Positions 12,038 to 22,036 of a stretch of DNA of 47,033 nucleotides are shown here, piece by piece (the stretch's first letter is position 1; the number at the start of each line of letters is the position of its first letter). The stretch covers positions 1 to 47,033 of the forward strand of contig JADRCO010000161.1 in assembly GCA_021464525.1 (NCBI GenBank), given 5' to 3'. Origin of the DNA: Rhizophagus sp. LPA8_4_AMF (Eukaryota > Glomeromycota > Glomeromycetes > Glomerales > Glomeraceae). Below the pieces are notes generated by a model. The model saw only the letters and a program-made list of their open reading frames with translations. It did not search any database and was not told the DNA's origin. The translations under genes and the position numbers were made by a program.

Positions 12038-12822
12038 CTTCTTTCTGGTTTCATTTGTTATTCTTAAATAAAGATATTTTGTAATAAATTAATTTATTAA
12101 AATCGTCATTTTGTTGCATATTCTTTAATTTTTAATAAAACAACTCGAACGCCAAACATAATTTAAACCTTTGATGTTAAAGTTGTGTATACTTATTTCA
12201 TTTGTCACGAAATAGATTTTCTGTGCCCTGATATTCCTTTCTTGTAAGATGGATTTAACATCCAATTTTTTTTTGAGGATTCTCTTATCAGCTCTCATCT
12301 TAATAGAATATACAGGGTATTTTAGTTCATCTATTCTTTTTTGGAAACGCCGACCAATTCTTTCATTTCATTTTATTCTGTCTCAAGTAGATAATTTTTA
12401 TATTAAAAAAGAAAAATTTGTGTAACTTTAATAATCTTTTAGATTACACATCATTATATGCTACGCGTATAATTTAACTTGATAGATTGTCATTTGCTTA
12501 CAAAGTCTGAAGGTCGACTTTGTACTATCATGTTTATTCCATAAATTTTTACTACAGTATAAACATAGAAATGTATAATAATCAGAAAAAAGTAATACCT
12601 GGAAAAAATAACAGAATTAATATAAAAAAGATTGTTTTCAAGTGAAAGAGGGGGGATACTATACATAGGAGGGGTACCTATAATATATAATAGGTTCTTG
12701 CACTTAAAATATTTTCTAAAGTTATAAAGGTTGTTATCTAAGTAATTTATGTGTAAACTGAAAACGCATTTTTTAATAAAAAAATATTTCAACAAAATTT
12801 AAAGAAAAACTTTTAACCAATA

Positions 12823-13042
12823 GGACCCAGAAATATACATACCGGGGTAAGGTGCGGCAAAAAAAATTTTACTATTAGCTGTACGCATTTTTCAGGGCCG
12901 GAATTATGATAACCTCAGCCAGTATCTAAAAAAGGTAATAATATTTCAGTAGAAATTATCACAAAAGAAAAGATCTATATGATTTTTTTGATCAATTATA
13001 CACAAACTCAAACCTGACCCTTTTATATATATTTCTGGGACC
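12823..13042. mobile_element. 220 bp MITE-like element with 10 bp target duplications
   Basis: The element is bounded by inverted repeats: left GGACCCAGAAATATACATA, right (inverted) GGTCCCAGAAATATATATA, 17 of 19 matching. It is flanked on both sides by the perfect direct repeat TTAACCAATA (12813-12822 and 13043-13052). A TIR pair plus equal flanking direct repeats is the signature of DNA-transposon insertion. A 10 bp duplication fits Mutator-like elements (9-11 bp) better than hAT (8 bp) or Tc1 (TA). There is no internal reading frame, so it is non-autonomous. The intact duplications suggest a fairly recent insertion. Confidence 0.75.
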
Positions 13043-14027
13043 TTAACCAATAATAAATATCTTATTTTTAGGTATAAATATATAATTTTGCAAAATGCAT
13101 ACTTCTTTGAAAGCATACATTTATAAAAGATGTATATTAATAAATAATAAAAAATTAAAGATTTAATATTTTAGTGTTAAAACAAAATCATATTCACAAT
13201 TTCTAAACTTTAATGTTATATTAACTATAAAAACCATATAAATTATTTAAAAGTCACACATATGTATTTAGAAAGAATATTTTAATATATAAATAGAACT
13301 TTCAAAATCATTATACAGTGTAAATATAAAGGATATATATTGCATTTAGTACTAAGTTTTAAACTTAGGACCAAGCAAATAAATGCATTTAGAGATTTAT
13401 ATACAATTAATTTTTTAATAAAAAAATGTTTATTCTGCAATTAAAATTACTAGAACAATAAAACTTATAATTGTTTTTTCTAAATATAGATTTTAGATTT
13501 ATTTAAAATTAAAAGTTCATTTAAATTTTCTAAATTCAAAAGATTGTGTTTTTGAGAAAAATACAATGTTTTTATTTTATATATAATTTTTAATAAATAG
13601 ATTTTATTCCAAAATTAACTAAAATGCTAATTTAAATAATGCATTATTTCAATTTCATTATATATAAATTTACAAAAAAATAGAATTTTCTTATATTAAA
13701 ATGGCTGTTATTTAATAATTCTTACTTAAGAAAAATTACATTTTTTACTTTAATAACTTTCTTTTTGTTAAAATTTTTCAAATTTAATGTGATTTACAAT
13801 TTATTTAAATTATTTAAATTTTTAATAATATTTCTTTAGAATTGCATTATACTAAAAAGCTCTCCTTCTAGATAATAATCCTTACATTTGGGTAGTTACT
13901 ATTTTTACAAAAATATGGTTAAACTTAAAGGATTAATAAGTAATAGTTAATGCTAAAATATAAGTAGTTAAATTTGATTTTCCTTTTATTTAAGATACTG
14001 GTTAGTGAATTAAAAAGTTGGTTAAAC

Positions 14028-14318
14028 CAGAATCCTGAATAATATTAAAATAACTTAGATCTTAAATAATAATTTCAAATCAAATATTTTATTCAGTCAA
14101 TATTGCATTTATAGAAATAATATAGATATCAAAATATTTGACTTAATAAAATAAATTTAACAAGTCCAAAATCATTAAAATCCAATTGCTAGTTCTTAAG
14201 ATAGCAGCAAAATTTGAAGTCAAAAAATTAATATAACTTTATATATTTGAAACCAGAATTTATTATAAGGTTTATACAAAATTAGATCTGAGTTTTCTTA
14301 GTATTATTCAGGATTCTG
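14028..14318. mobile_element. TIR element, copy 1 (CAGAATCCTGAATAATA ends)
   Basis: About 291 bp with perfect 17 bp terminal inverted repeats: CAGAATCCTGAATAATA at 14028-14044 and its complement at 14302-14318. The interior is AT-rich and non-coding. A diverged copy in the same orientation lies at 16362-16629. No clear target duplication was seen, so the superfamily cannot be assigned. Confidence 0.65.
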
Positions 14319-14596
14319 TTAGGTCTCAATTAATAATCCCATATATACTTAAGTTCTTTCTGTTCTGGTGGTCACTCCTTTATGTTACTGAGTTTATACA
14401 GTACATTTAGATATCATATTAGGAATATTGGTAATATATAGTAATTGCAGACTGTAATAACCTTTGAATAAAATTATATAACTAATATATCTTTATGAAA
14501 AGAAATACTAGATAGTTAAATATTTTAGTAAAATCAGGTATGTTTATTGGCCAAAAATTATTCAAAATAAAATAAGTATCCCTAAGAATTGCATTA

Positions 14597-15540
14597 CAGT
14601 CAACCTCCTCTACAGGTATACCTCTCAGAATCAAAAATACAAAGTGTGATTATAGTGAATAGTGCTTATATAGAGGGATTTTTATATAGTATTACTAAGT
14701 ATTAATTTCAAAGTGGTGTAATTATAAAAATTTTGTAATTATAAAGGGGTTTTTTATATAGTACTAGGTAAATAAGAACAGTTGAAAGTCTGTTGCATAA
14801 TTAAATCATGGCATAGTGGCTAGTAAAAAATAAATAATACATTACAAAAATGTGTTACAAATAAATGTGTTACAAATAAAAAAGGAAATAAACAGAGGTA
14901 GTATAATTCAAAAAAAAAATTATAGTGATGTAAGTGAAAGGAAGGAAGGAAAAAAATATGGGTTAAACTGATACTGTGAATTTTACTAGTTTGCTACAGT
15001 AAATAGTCCTTCTCTATGAAAAGTATTTGTACTTAAAATATACCTATAATGTTATTAAAATATACTTAAAATAAGTATTAATTTTAATTTGCGATATACT
15101 TATATTATACTTAAAATATATCTAAAATAGTTTTAAAATATACTTTTAATGTACTTGTATTTTGCCCAAATACTTAAATTATACTTAAAATATACTTAAA
15201 TTAGATTTTAAGTATAATATAAGTGTAATTTTTTGCATACTTAAAATATACTTAAATATTAATTTAAATACATTATAACAATATTTTAAGTATATAAAAA
15301 TATATTTATATTGTACTAAATTTTAATTAAGTATATTATAAGAATATTTTTACATATATAAAAACCATACTTATATTAAACTTAAAATCTAATGTAAGTA
15401 TATTTTAAGTATAAATACTTTTTATAGAACTTTGCTAAAGCTCTGAACAATTAATATATGTTAGTTCTTATGAAAGATATGTTTATAATGAAGAATTTAT
15501 ATGATGTGATTATATAGGGGATGCCTATAAAAGTCAACTG
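14597..15540. mobile_element. Candidate pogo/Tc1-like non-autonomous element
   Basis: The left end CAGTCAACCTCCTCTACAGG follows a TA (14595-14596). The right end, read inverted, is CAGTTGACTTTTATAGGCAT and precedes a TA (15541-15542). The ends resemble each other loosely and resemble pogo/Fot1-type termini. TA duplications are expected for that superfamily but are weak evidence in AT-rich DNA. Two internal copies of a TATAGAGGGATTTTTATATAG-like motif lie near 14669 and 14740. The fold-back element 15014-15427 is nested inside. No transposase frame is visible. Confidence 0.35.
15014..15427. repeat. Fold-back element rich in ACTTAAAATATAC
   Basis: The 30 bp end arms, 15014-15043 and 15398-15427, are inverted copies matching at 28 of 30 positions. 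The interior is packed with ACTTAAAATATAC on the left half and its complement on the right half. The whole 414 bp could therefore fold into a long imperfect hairpin. It is non-coding, and is either a MITE or a satellite-like fold-back. Confidence 0.6.
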
Positions 15541-15689
15541 TATATTAAAAAATTTCCTATATAGCCAAATATATAGAATTAGTAAATAGCATATCAGGAA
15601 GTTTTGAGCAGACATATAATATGTTAAAAAATGCCATATGTTGCTTAATACTAAAAAGTGTTGAGATACATAGCTACTATTAGTCCTTT

Positions 15690-16030
15690 TTCTTTTTTTT
15701 AGTCAGGTTTCTTTTCAAATTTCATTTTGAATCTCCTGGATTTTTCTTTGACCTATGCCTGTATCCTCCCCAGATTTCTTGAATTTTTCTTGTGTTTTTT
15801 TTGGGGCTTCTTTTTATGTTATTTCTTGAGTTTTTCTTATTTTTTTTCAAATTTCTTCTTATATTTCTTTTTGGATTTATTTGGATTTCTTTCTGGATTT
15901 CCTCTCATATTATTTCTTAGGATCTTTTAACTTGAATTTTTTCTTAAATTTTAGTTAGTTTTTTGGATTTTTTTTTAGAATTTGTTTGGGGTTTTTTTTC
16001 TTTTTAGTTGGTTTTTTTTTGGTTAGAGTA
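15690..16030 (+). repeat. T-rich degenerate tandem tract
   Basis: Repeated variants of TTGGATTTTTCTT and TTTCTTGGATTTATTTGG with strong strand asymmetry: T/G/C on the plus strand, almost no A. The apparent 67-residue frame at 15727-15930 is Phe/Leu-rich only because of this composition. No gene is inferred. Confidence 0.5.
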
Positions 16031-16361
16031 TCTCTTTAATTTATTCCTTTTTTCTGTTTACTTATCTACTACTAATCCTACAATAAATAATTAAAATAAA
16101 TGACCTTTTAATTATAATATTATAATTTTTGTTTTTTCTTATTTTTGCAAAAAATAAAAATTAGCCAATAAAAATTGGCTAATCAATACAAAATATTAAA
16201 TTTGTATAAAATAGGGGTGATTTAAGCCAGATGATTTAATTGGAGAGCAAGTTAGTAATACTCAATTTTATAAATAAAAAAAATCTGAATACTTTTTATA
16301 AGCCAGTATATATGATAGTTAAAAGTAAATATAGTGATATTACAGTAATACTAGAAGTGTG

Positions 16362-16629
16362 TAAAATCCTAAATAATATTAAAATAACTCAGATCTTATG
16401 TAATAAAAATTTTAAAATAAAATATCTTAGTCAATATTGCACCTATAAAAATAATATAAATATCAAAATATTTATCTTAACGAGACAAGTTCAAAATTAT
16501 CAAAATCCATCACTAGTTCTCAAAATAGCAAAATTTGAATTTAAAAAGTTAATATACTTAGAACCAAAATTTATTATAAGGTTTATACAAAATCAAGATC
16601 TGATTTTTTTAGTATTATTTAGGATCCTG
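16362..16629. mobile_element. TIR element, copy 2 (diverged)
   Basis: A diverged copy of the element at 14028-14318 in the same orientation. Blocks such as GTCAATATTGCA and TTATTATAAGGTTTATACAA are shared in order. Its ends have decayed: left TAAAATCCTAAATAATA, right TATTATTTAGGATCCTG. It lies within a chance 133-residue frame (16240-16641) that has no coding signal. Confidence 0.6.
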
Positions 16630-16849
16630 AATGTGCAATAGGCCAGTTAGTTTCAATTATACTTAGATTAAATTAGGATTGACAAACTTTTTTACTATAC
16701 TTTGATATTATATTTTACTAAAAATTTTAAACCTAAATTTTTAACAAATATTTTTAATTCTGGCCAAAATCATAATTTTGGCTAAAATTAAGTTGTAATA
16801 ACTAGTAGGAATGTTATATAATTTATTCTAAAGTCTAAACTGACTTAAA

Positions 16850-17165
16850 ATTAGTTTATACTTAAACTAAATCAACTCAAGTCAAATTATAAGTTGAATT
16901 GAGTTGAGTTGAATTAGCAATTTTGAACTTATAATAAGTTAAATTTAACTTAACTTGTTAACTTATAAGTTTAACTAAGTTTCATTTAATTTTTATATTA
17001 TAAAAAGGTAAAGTAAAATTATTATTAAATTTAAATATATTTTTTGTAAATTTAATTTAATTAAATTTAATTTTTATGATTCGATTCTACTAAAATTTAA
17101 TTAAAATTCAACTCAATTTAATTTATTTGTAAGATAACTCAACTTAACTCAACTTATTAGAAACT
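16850..17165. repeat. AACTCAACTT / AAGTTGAGTT inverted-repeat tract
   Basis: Clusters of AAGTTGAATTGAGTTGAGTT near 16892 face AACTCAACTTAACTCAACTT near 17135, with many ACTTATAAGTT palindromes between. The tract can fold on itself. No coding content. Confidence 0.45.
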
Positions 17166-18140
17166 CTAGTTGAAACTATTTGACATTCTTAATGAGTTTT
17201 AATAAATAGTAATACTTTTTAATAAATATCAAAATTTCTTATTTTTCTATTTAACAATAAATATATAACTTCTAATGAAGATCTTCTTTGAAAATAAAAA
17301 GTATTTAAAAAATCTTTTAATATGCTTATAAATATAGTCTGAGATTTTATCATAAATGGAATCAATTTCAAGCATTTTGATTGGTGGTGATTTTACTATT
17401 TTTGTATATCTGATATTACGATCAAAGAATATCAATTAGAATATTCTATAACTGATGCAATATTAAGTTCATAAAACTAGTGAAACTTAAAAGTTTTATT
17501 TCACAAAATTTTATTATTTTTTTCTAATTCCTAAAATTAAATCAAATATATTTTATTTTCACTAAACTACATCTGTATGATTAGGGAGTAACACTTATTA
17601 CATAATTATTAAAAGGGGGATAGTTAAAATCTTATATTACACTTAATAAAATCACATGATTTATAATATAATAATTTGATTGGTTGTTAAATCTGACAAG
17701 AGGGAGAGGGGGTAAGTTTATATTAAACTAAATATGATGTAATATATGACACTGCCTTTATCTATCTTATTATGCACACTTTACAAATTCATACCTCTTG
17801 TAATATGATATGATTAACAATTCATAGCGATAAATAAAACTCAATAAAAAAGTACTGGCTTGAAATATGTCATTTTATATATAATCTTCATAATTTCTTG
17901 AAGAGAGTTGATTATAGAAAAAACTTTATTGATTATAAAACTACATATATTTTATTACATATTTTTATAATTACATTTCGTAATTTTAAGAGAATGTTTA
18001 TGGGAAATTCTTTCACCAAATCATGTTAATATGAAAGAGATTGACCAATTAAACTTCATTTTAATTATCGATCACTTCAGAATCATTCTAGAATAATGAT
18101 CTGTTATATAATCCAATTTGGAAAATATTCCAGACTGAAA

Positions 18141-18389
18141 TAGTGTTTCATATAAATGGATTTATAATATAGTATAACTTTAAATACTTTTAAAAGATAA
18201 AAATTTTTTTTGCAAATAATTTTTGATTTAGCAATCCAATTTTAACAATTTTTTTTATTTTAATTAAAATAACAAAAGTTATTGATTAAAAAAAGATCAT
18301 TAAAATCAGATTATTAGATTGCAAGATAATTTTTTTGAGTCTAAATCGAATTAAATCTGTAAAAAAAGTTTGATTTGTATGAAACACTA
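18141..18389. mobile_element. 249 bp TIR element, hAT-like ends
   Basis: Ends TAGTGTTTCATATAAAT and (inverted) TAGTGTTTCATACAAAT match at 16 of 17 positions. TAGTGTTTC-type ends are reminiscent of hAT termini, but the 8 bp flanks do not match, so no duplication supports that class. There is no internal frame. Confidence 0.45.
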
Positions 18390-19181
18390 CTACTTATAAA
18401 AAATATTTAATTTGGGTAATTATTTTGTAAAAATGCCACAATTTTGACTTCAACATTTTTACTAACTAATTCTAATTTTCACAATATCTTGATGTAAATC
18501 TGCTATACAGTTTTACTAGAGTAAAATACAAAAGTAATGTAATGCAATGTAATAATTAACATTTTGAAACTTTACATTCTTTACATTTTTAGTATCAACT
18601 TCATATATAAAAATGAATTATTATATCCAGTTCATCTTTATTATTTATTTGCCAAATAATTTATAAGTTCAATAATTTATAATAAATTTATTAATTTGTT
18701 TACAATTATTTTTATCCAAAATTTTATATGCAGTCATATACAGTCATATGCAATTATATACAGCTACCAAAATTTGCAGATTATATTCAAAAACAGATTA
18801 ATAATCTGATAAGAAGAAAATTTTATGTTTTATTTATCAAATAAAACTTAATAAAACCACTACAAATTACAGAATTAAATATATATGCAATTTGATTTTC
18901 TCTGCAAGTTTACTTAGAAAGAAAATGAAGATTATGAATACCAATTTCTTGTTAAAGTCAGCTTTTACAAATTTAAATATAAAAGTTAAAAATTAGCATA
19001 CTAAATCTTCCTTTTAACCCTCAAACTTGTAGAGAAGGTATATATTCCTATAGTAATTATTATTTTAAAAGCTAAATAATATTTGGGATAAGTTTTATTC
19101 ACAATCTAACCATTTTTAGAAATGATCGTCAAATTATATCACGTAACTGCGATTTTTTGGTGGTTACGCTGGAGAAGTTTA

Positions 19182-19408
19182 CAGTCATATGCATATGTCA
19201 TAATTGATCGGTATAATTTGGGCTAAATTATAATTCTGACCAGTTCCATTTTAAGAATAATGTTATACAAAGATTCAAAAAGGAAATTTCGAAATCAATT
19301 GCTATCGCCCAAAAAGGAAATGTTCGACATTCATATGTGTTAATTCTGGCAAAAATTATAACTTGGCCGGAATTACTGCCGATCAATTAAGACATATGCG
19401 TATGACTG
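19182..19408. mobile_element. 227 bp fold-back element downstream of the dsRBD gene
   Basis: Outer arms at 19182-19211 and 19379-19408 are inverted copies matching at 28 of 30 positions. Weaker similarity continues inward to about 19245 and 19341, with an AATTCTGGCC-type motif in each arm. The right end is 65 bp from the stop codon of the dsRBD gene, so it may lie in that gene's 3' UTR or terminator region. Confidence 0.6.
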
Positions 19409-19473
19409 CGTATGGCCGCGTGTGAAAATTCGGAGTAAAAATGGTCCGTTATTTTTGCAATTAGCTGTAATAT

Positions 19474-20682
19474 TTAATTAGTTTGCTCCTTAACGAAAAA
19501 TCGATAAGCCATTTTCGCAGCTTCTTCCATCGCATTTGATTTTGTGTAACATATCTTGTTTGATATAAAATTAAAATCCTTTCCTTGAACACTACATTTA
19601 AATCCACCTTCAACCTCTTCAATATTGTAAGTAGGCTTCTCCCACTTTTTTGCTTGACAAATTTCATGCAAAAGACTTACATATTTTTTGTATATGAACG
19701 ATTTCTTGCGAATCTGCATCGGGTCGCTGTTGCAAGGAAGTGGAGGCAAGTATGGATGATATCCGTGACTCCTCACTATTTTTAGAATCAAATCGCGAAA
19801 GTCTTCTTGCTTCGGCCCGGCTTCCAAAAGAACGCGTGAATAATATACGTCATCTATCTCATCGATTTCCATATCAACAATTTCTTCGCTACCCTCATTC
19901 AATACTGTCCAAGATTCAGATATTGAAGTTTGTTGATTATGACTTTGTTTTTGGAGGTAGTATTCCGTAAATGCGCTTGCAGGTGGTGATCCCAATTCTG
20001 ATATATGAGTAGACCCAGGTGCATTTTGTGATGGACATACTGTTGGACGAAAGTAATTACTATAAATCCCATATTTTCCATTTTTCGCTTTCCTTGCATC
20101 GAGTTCACGTTGTTCTTTGTAGCAGACATCAGAGAATAAGGCTATAAACCCCTTTTCTGCAACGTGATCCTTTGATTTTGGTATGTGTAAAAAGGACCTG
20201 TTGGGCTTGAATTCACGAGAGCCTACGCGAAGATCGAATTTGTAACGACCTCTCTCATCATGATTCTCGTGATACACGGGGAAACCAAGTTTATGATATT
20301 GACAAAACTCGTGCAATATAACTACGGGTCTTTTCTGTGGGAATTGATACAATATTTTTTGGTACCATCTGATCGAAGGTAAAACTTCATTCTCTTCGAC
20401 TTTCTCTTTTTTTCGAGGTAATTGTACTGCGTTTAAAGTTGCTTGAGTAATTTCCTTCACCAACTTTGCAGGTAAATTATCAATTAGGTGCTTCACAGCT
20501 TTACGAGTTGCATAGTGTTTTGCCATCTGCTTATTTTGTCGGTAATCTTTACCCTTAAATGTCTTGCCATTGTACTCCAATTTGCAACGAAAGTCGTTCT
20601 TTTCATTCGTTATAAAAGTATAAATCGGAGGTTTAGTCTTAGTTTTTTGAGATAGAACATTAAGAAACACAATAGGATTCAT
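19474..20682 (-). CDS. Intronless protein with three dsRNA-binding domains
   Basis: A single 402-residue exon, unlike its intron-rich neighbours. Three dsRBD-like modules are visible: residues 3-67 (Gly-Lys core, ending QMAKHYATRKAVKHL), 118-183 (LHEFCQYHKLGFPVYHEN start, KDHVAEKGFIALF end) and 333-397 (LLHEICQAKKWEKPTYNI start, AMEEAAKMAYRFF end). Each has the alpha-beta-beta-beta-alpha signature with the C-terminal Ala-rich helix. The first keeps the Lys-x-x-x-Lys helix residues best. The linker at about 190-330 is Ser/Gln/Glu-rich with an acidic patch near 265-280. No RNase III, helicase or deaminase domain is present. It may be a dsRNA-binding partner in RNA silencing or a ribosome-related protein, but the family is not recognised beyond the fold. 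The start at 20682 opens directly into dsRBD1. Confidence 0.75.
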   Translation of the reverse strand: MNPIVFLNVLSQKTKTKPPIYTFITNEKNDFRCKLEYNGKTFKGKDYRQNKQMAKHYATRKAVKHLIDNLPAKLVKEITQATLNAVQLPRKKEKVEENEVLPSIRWYQKILYQFPQKRPVVILHEFCQYHKLGFPVYHENHDERGRYKFDLRVGSREFKPNRSFLHIPKSKDHVAEKGFIALFSDVCYKEQRELDARKAKNGKYGIYSNYFRPTVCPSQNAPGSTHISELGSPPASAFTEYYLQKQSHNQQTSISESWTVLNEGSEEIVDMEIDEIDDVYYSRVLLEAGPKQEDFRDLILKIVRSHGYHPYLPPLPCNSDPMQIRKKSFIYKKYVSLLHEICQAKKWEKPTYNIEEVEGGFKCSVQGKDFNFISNKICYTKSNAMEEAAKMAYRFFVKEQTN

Positions 20683-22036
20683 ATTCTTGAAGTCTTTGTT
20701 TAAACTATCAGTAGGAAAAGTTTTTTTAGCCTTGTAACGAAAAAACGCGCAATTGTAATAACGTGTGATGATTTGATTTTCATGTGATCTCGCGAATATG
20801 GCCGCTCTTAAAAATTCTGGAAATTCATTTTTGCATTGGAATATGTGATCGGATACATTAATGCGTGTTCTTTAGAAGGGAAAATTCTAAGTTTGATTAT
20901 AATCGTCAACATATACTATTTGAAAAGATGTAATGATAAATAGAAATCAAAAAATCCCCGGTAAAAATTTTTTGAAACGGATTTTTTTCCGGAAAAATTT
21001 TTAAGATCAAAACGACAAAAAAGACTTTAGTGTTTAATAAATGAACCTAGACCCATCTTCTTTTGGTTCAAAAATAAAATATTTCGCGCGCGTTAACTTT
21101 TGAAAAAATTATACATTCTCATGTACTGTTCTTAAATATTAAAGAATAAAAAAATATGATGTAATATAGTCAGTTTTTTAAAGATTTTAACAATCCATAA
21201 TAAAATTTTATCATTATAATACCACACTTTATTAAGTAAAGACTTATTTGCATGAATAAATGCCAAATTTATGTAAGGATTAAAAATTACATTCTATTAA
21301 ATGTTATTAAATACTATATTGTATTAACACTGACTGAAATTTTTACAAAAAGAACGCGTTCTAGTGTTATTACAAATAAAATTCACTCCATTTAAGCTAG
21401 CCCCATGAAAATTAATATACAAATATTTTGATATTTGCTGAATAACTTTCAGTTTTTGCTTATTTTCTTTAAAGCATTCAAGCTACACCTGAAAAGTAAA
21501 AAAAGACAAAACCGCGTCTTAATATTATTATAACTACTCATAATTTCAAGCTAGATAATTTTCGCCTGTTGGCTTGACAAAGTGCTAAATTATATTGAAA
21601 ACGTAAAAGGAAAAAAAATAGAGTTATTATAATCAATGTGATTGAAACTTGATGAGTCTCTGAGTCTAGGGTTAAGATTTTTACAGTATTTTATTTTTAT
21701 ATCTCGGAGTGAACACAGGACTACATAGAAACTGATCCAGAAATCCAGAATCAAAAGTAGCACAAAAAAGAAAACTGAAAACTAAGCCGCCCTCACAGGT
21801 GCAAAAAACACAGCTCATATGTGTCATTAGTCACGTGATTGGAAAGAACGCGCAGGTCTGATGTCTATTCATCACTCTGTAACCTAGCCTGCTAACCGCT
21901 AGATTCTACATTAACCAGTTAATGACTCATTTTGATCAGTTGTGTTAACTTTCAACGTGCAAAATTACTCGATTTTATCAATGTGAGAAAGTATATATAT
22001 ACACATTCTAATCGCTGCGCCATTGTACTTTCAACG
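20683..22036. other. Divergent intergenic region, dsRBD gene / KU70
   Basis: Holds the promoters of the minus-strand dsRBD gene and of KU70. No coding frame is supported. Notable sites are TCACGTGA at 21831-21838, which is immediately followed by ATTGG (CCAAT on the other strand), and an AAAAATTTTT-flanked inverted repeat near 20958-21005. Confidence 0.5.
21831..21838. promoter_or_regulatory. TCACGTGA with adjacent CCAAT upstream of KU70
   Basis: The extended E-box lies about 200 bp upstream of the KU70 ATG. TCACGTGA runs directly into TTGG, so a CCAAT box on the minus strand overlaps its 3' side. A bHLH site next to a CCAAT box is a plausible promoter module, but no factor is identified. 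Confidence 0.4.

Larger units (their letters stand above)
12038..19473. other. 7.4 kb gene-free island of degenerate repeats
   Basis: No gene is supported here. The DNA is very AT-rich and holds several small inverted-repeat elements listed separately: 12823-13042, 14028-14318, 14597-15540 (with nested 15014-15427), 16362-16629, 18141-18389 and 19182-19408. It also has a T-rich degenerate tandem tract (about 15690-16030) and an AACTCAACTT-type tract (about 16850-17165). No transposase, reverse transcriptase or integrase motif was seen, so the elements look non-autonomous. Confidence 0.6.

Noticed and set aside
12490..12795. 101-residue minus-strand frame
   Set aside because: AT-biased Phe/Tyr/Ile/Asn content, no domain, no splice support.
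15727..15930. Hydrophobic membrane-like protein
   Set aside because: Composition follows directly from the T-rich degenerate repeat.
16240..16641. 133-residue open frame
   Set aside because: Lies over a TIR element copy whose other copy (14028-14318) is not open; no conserved content.
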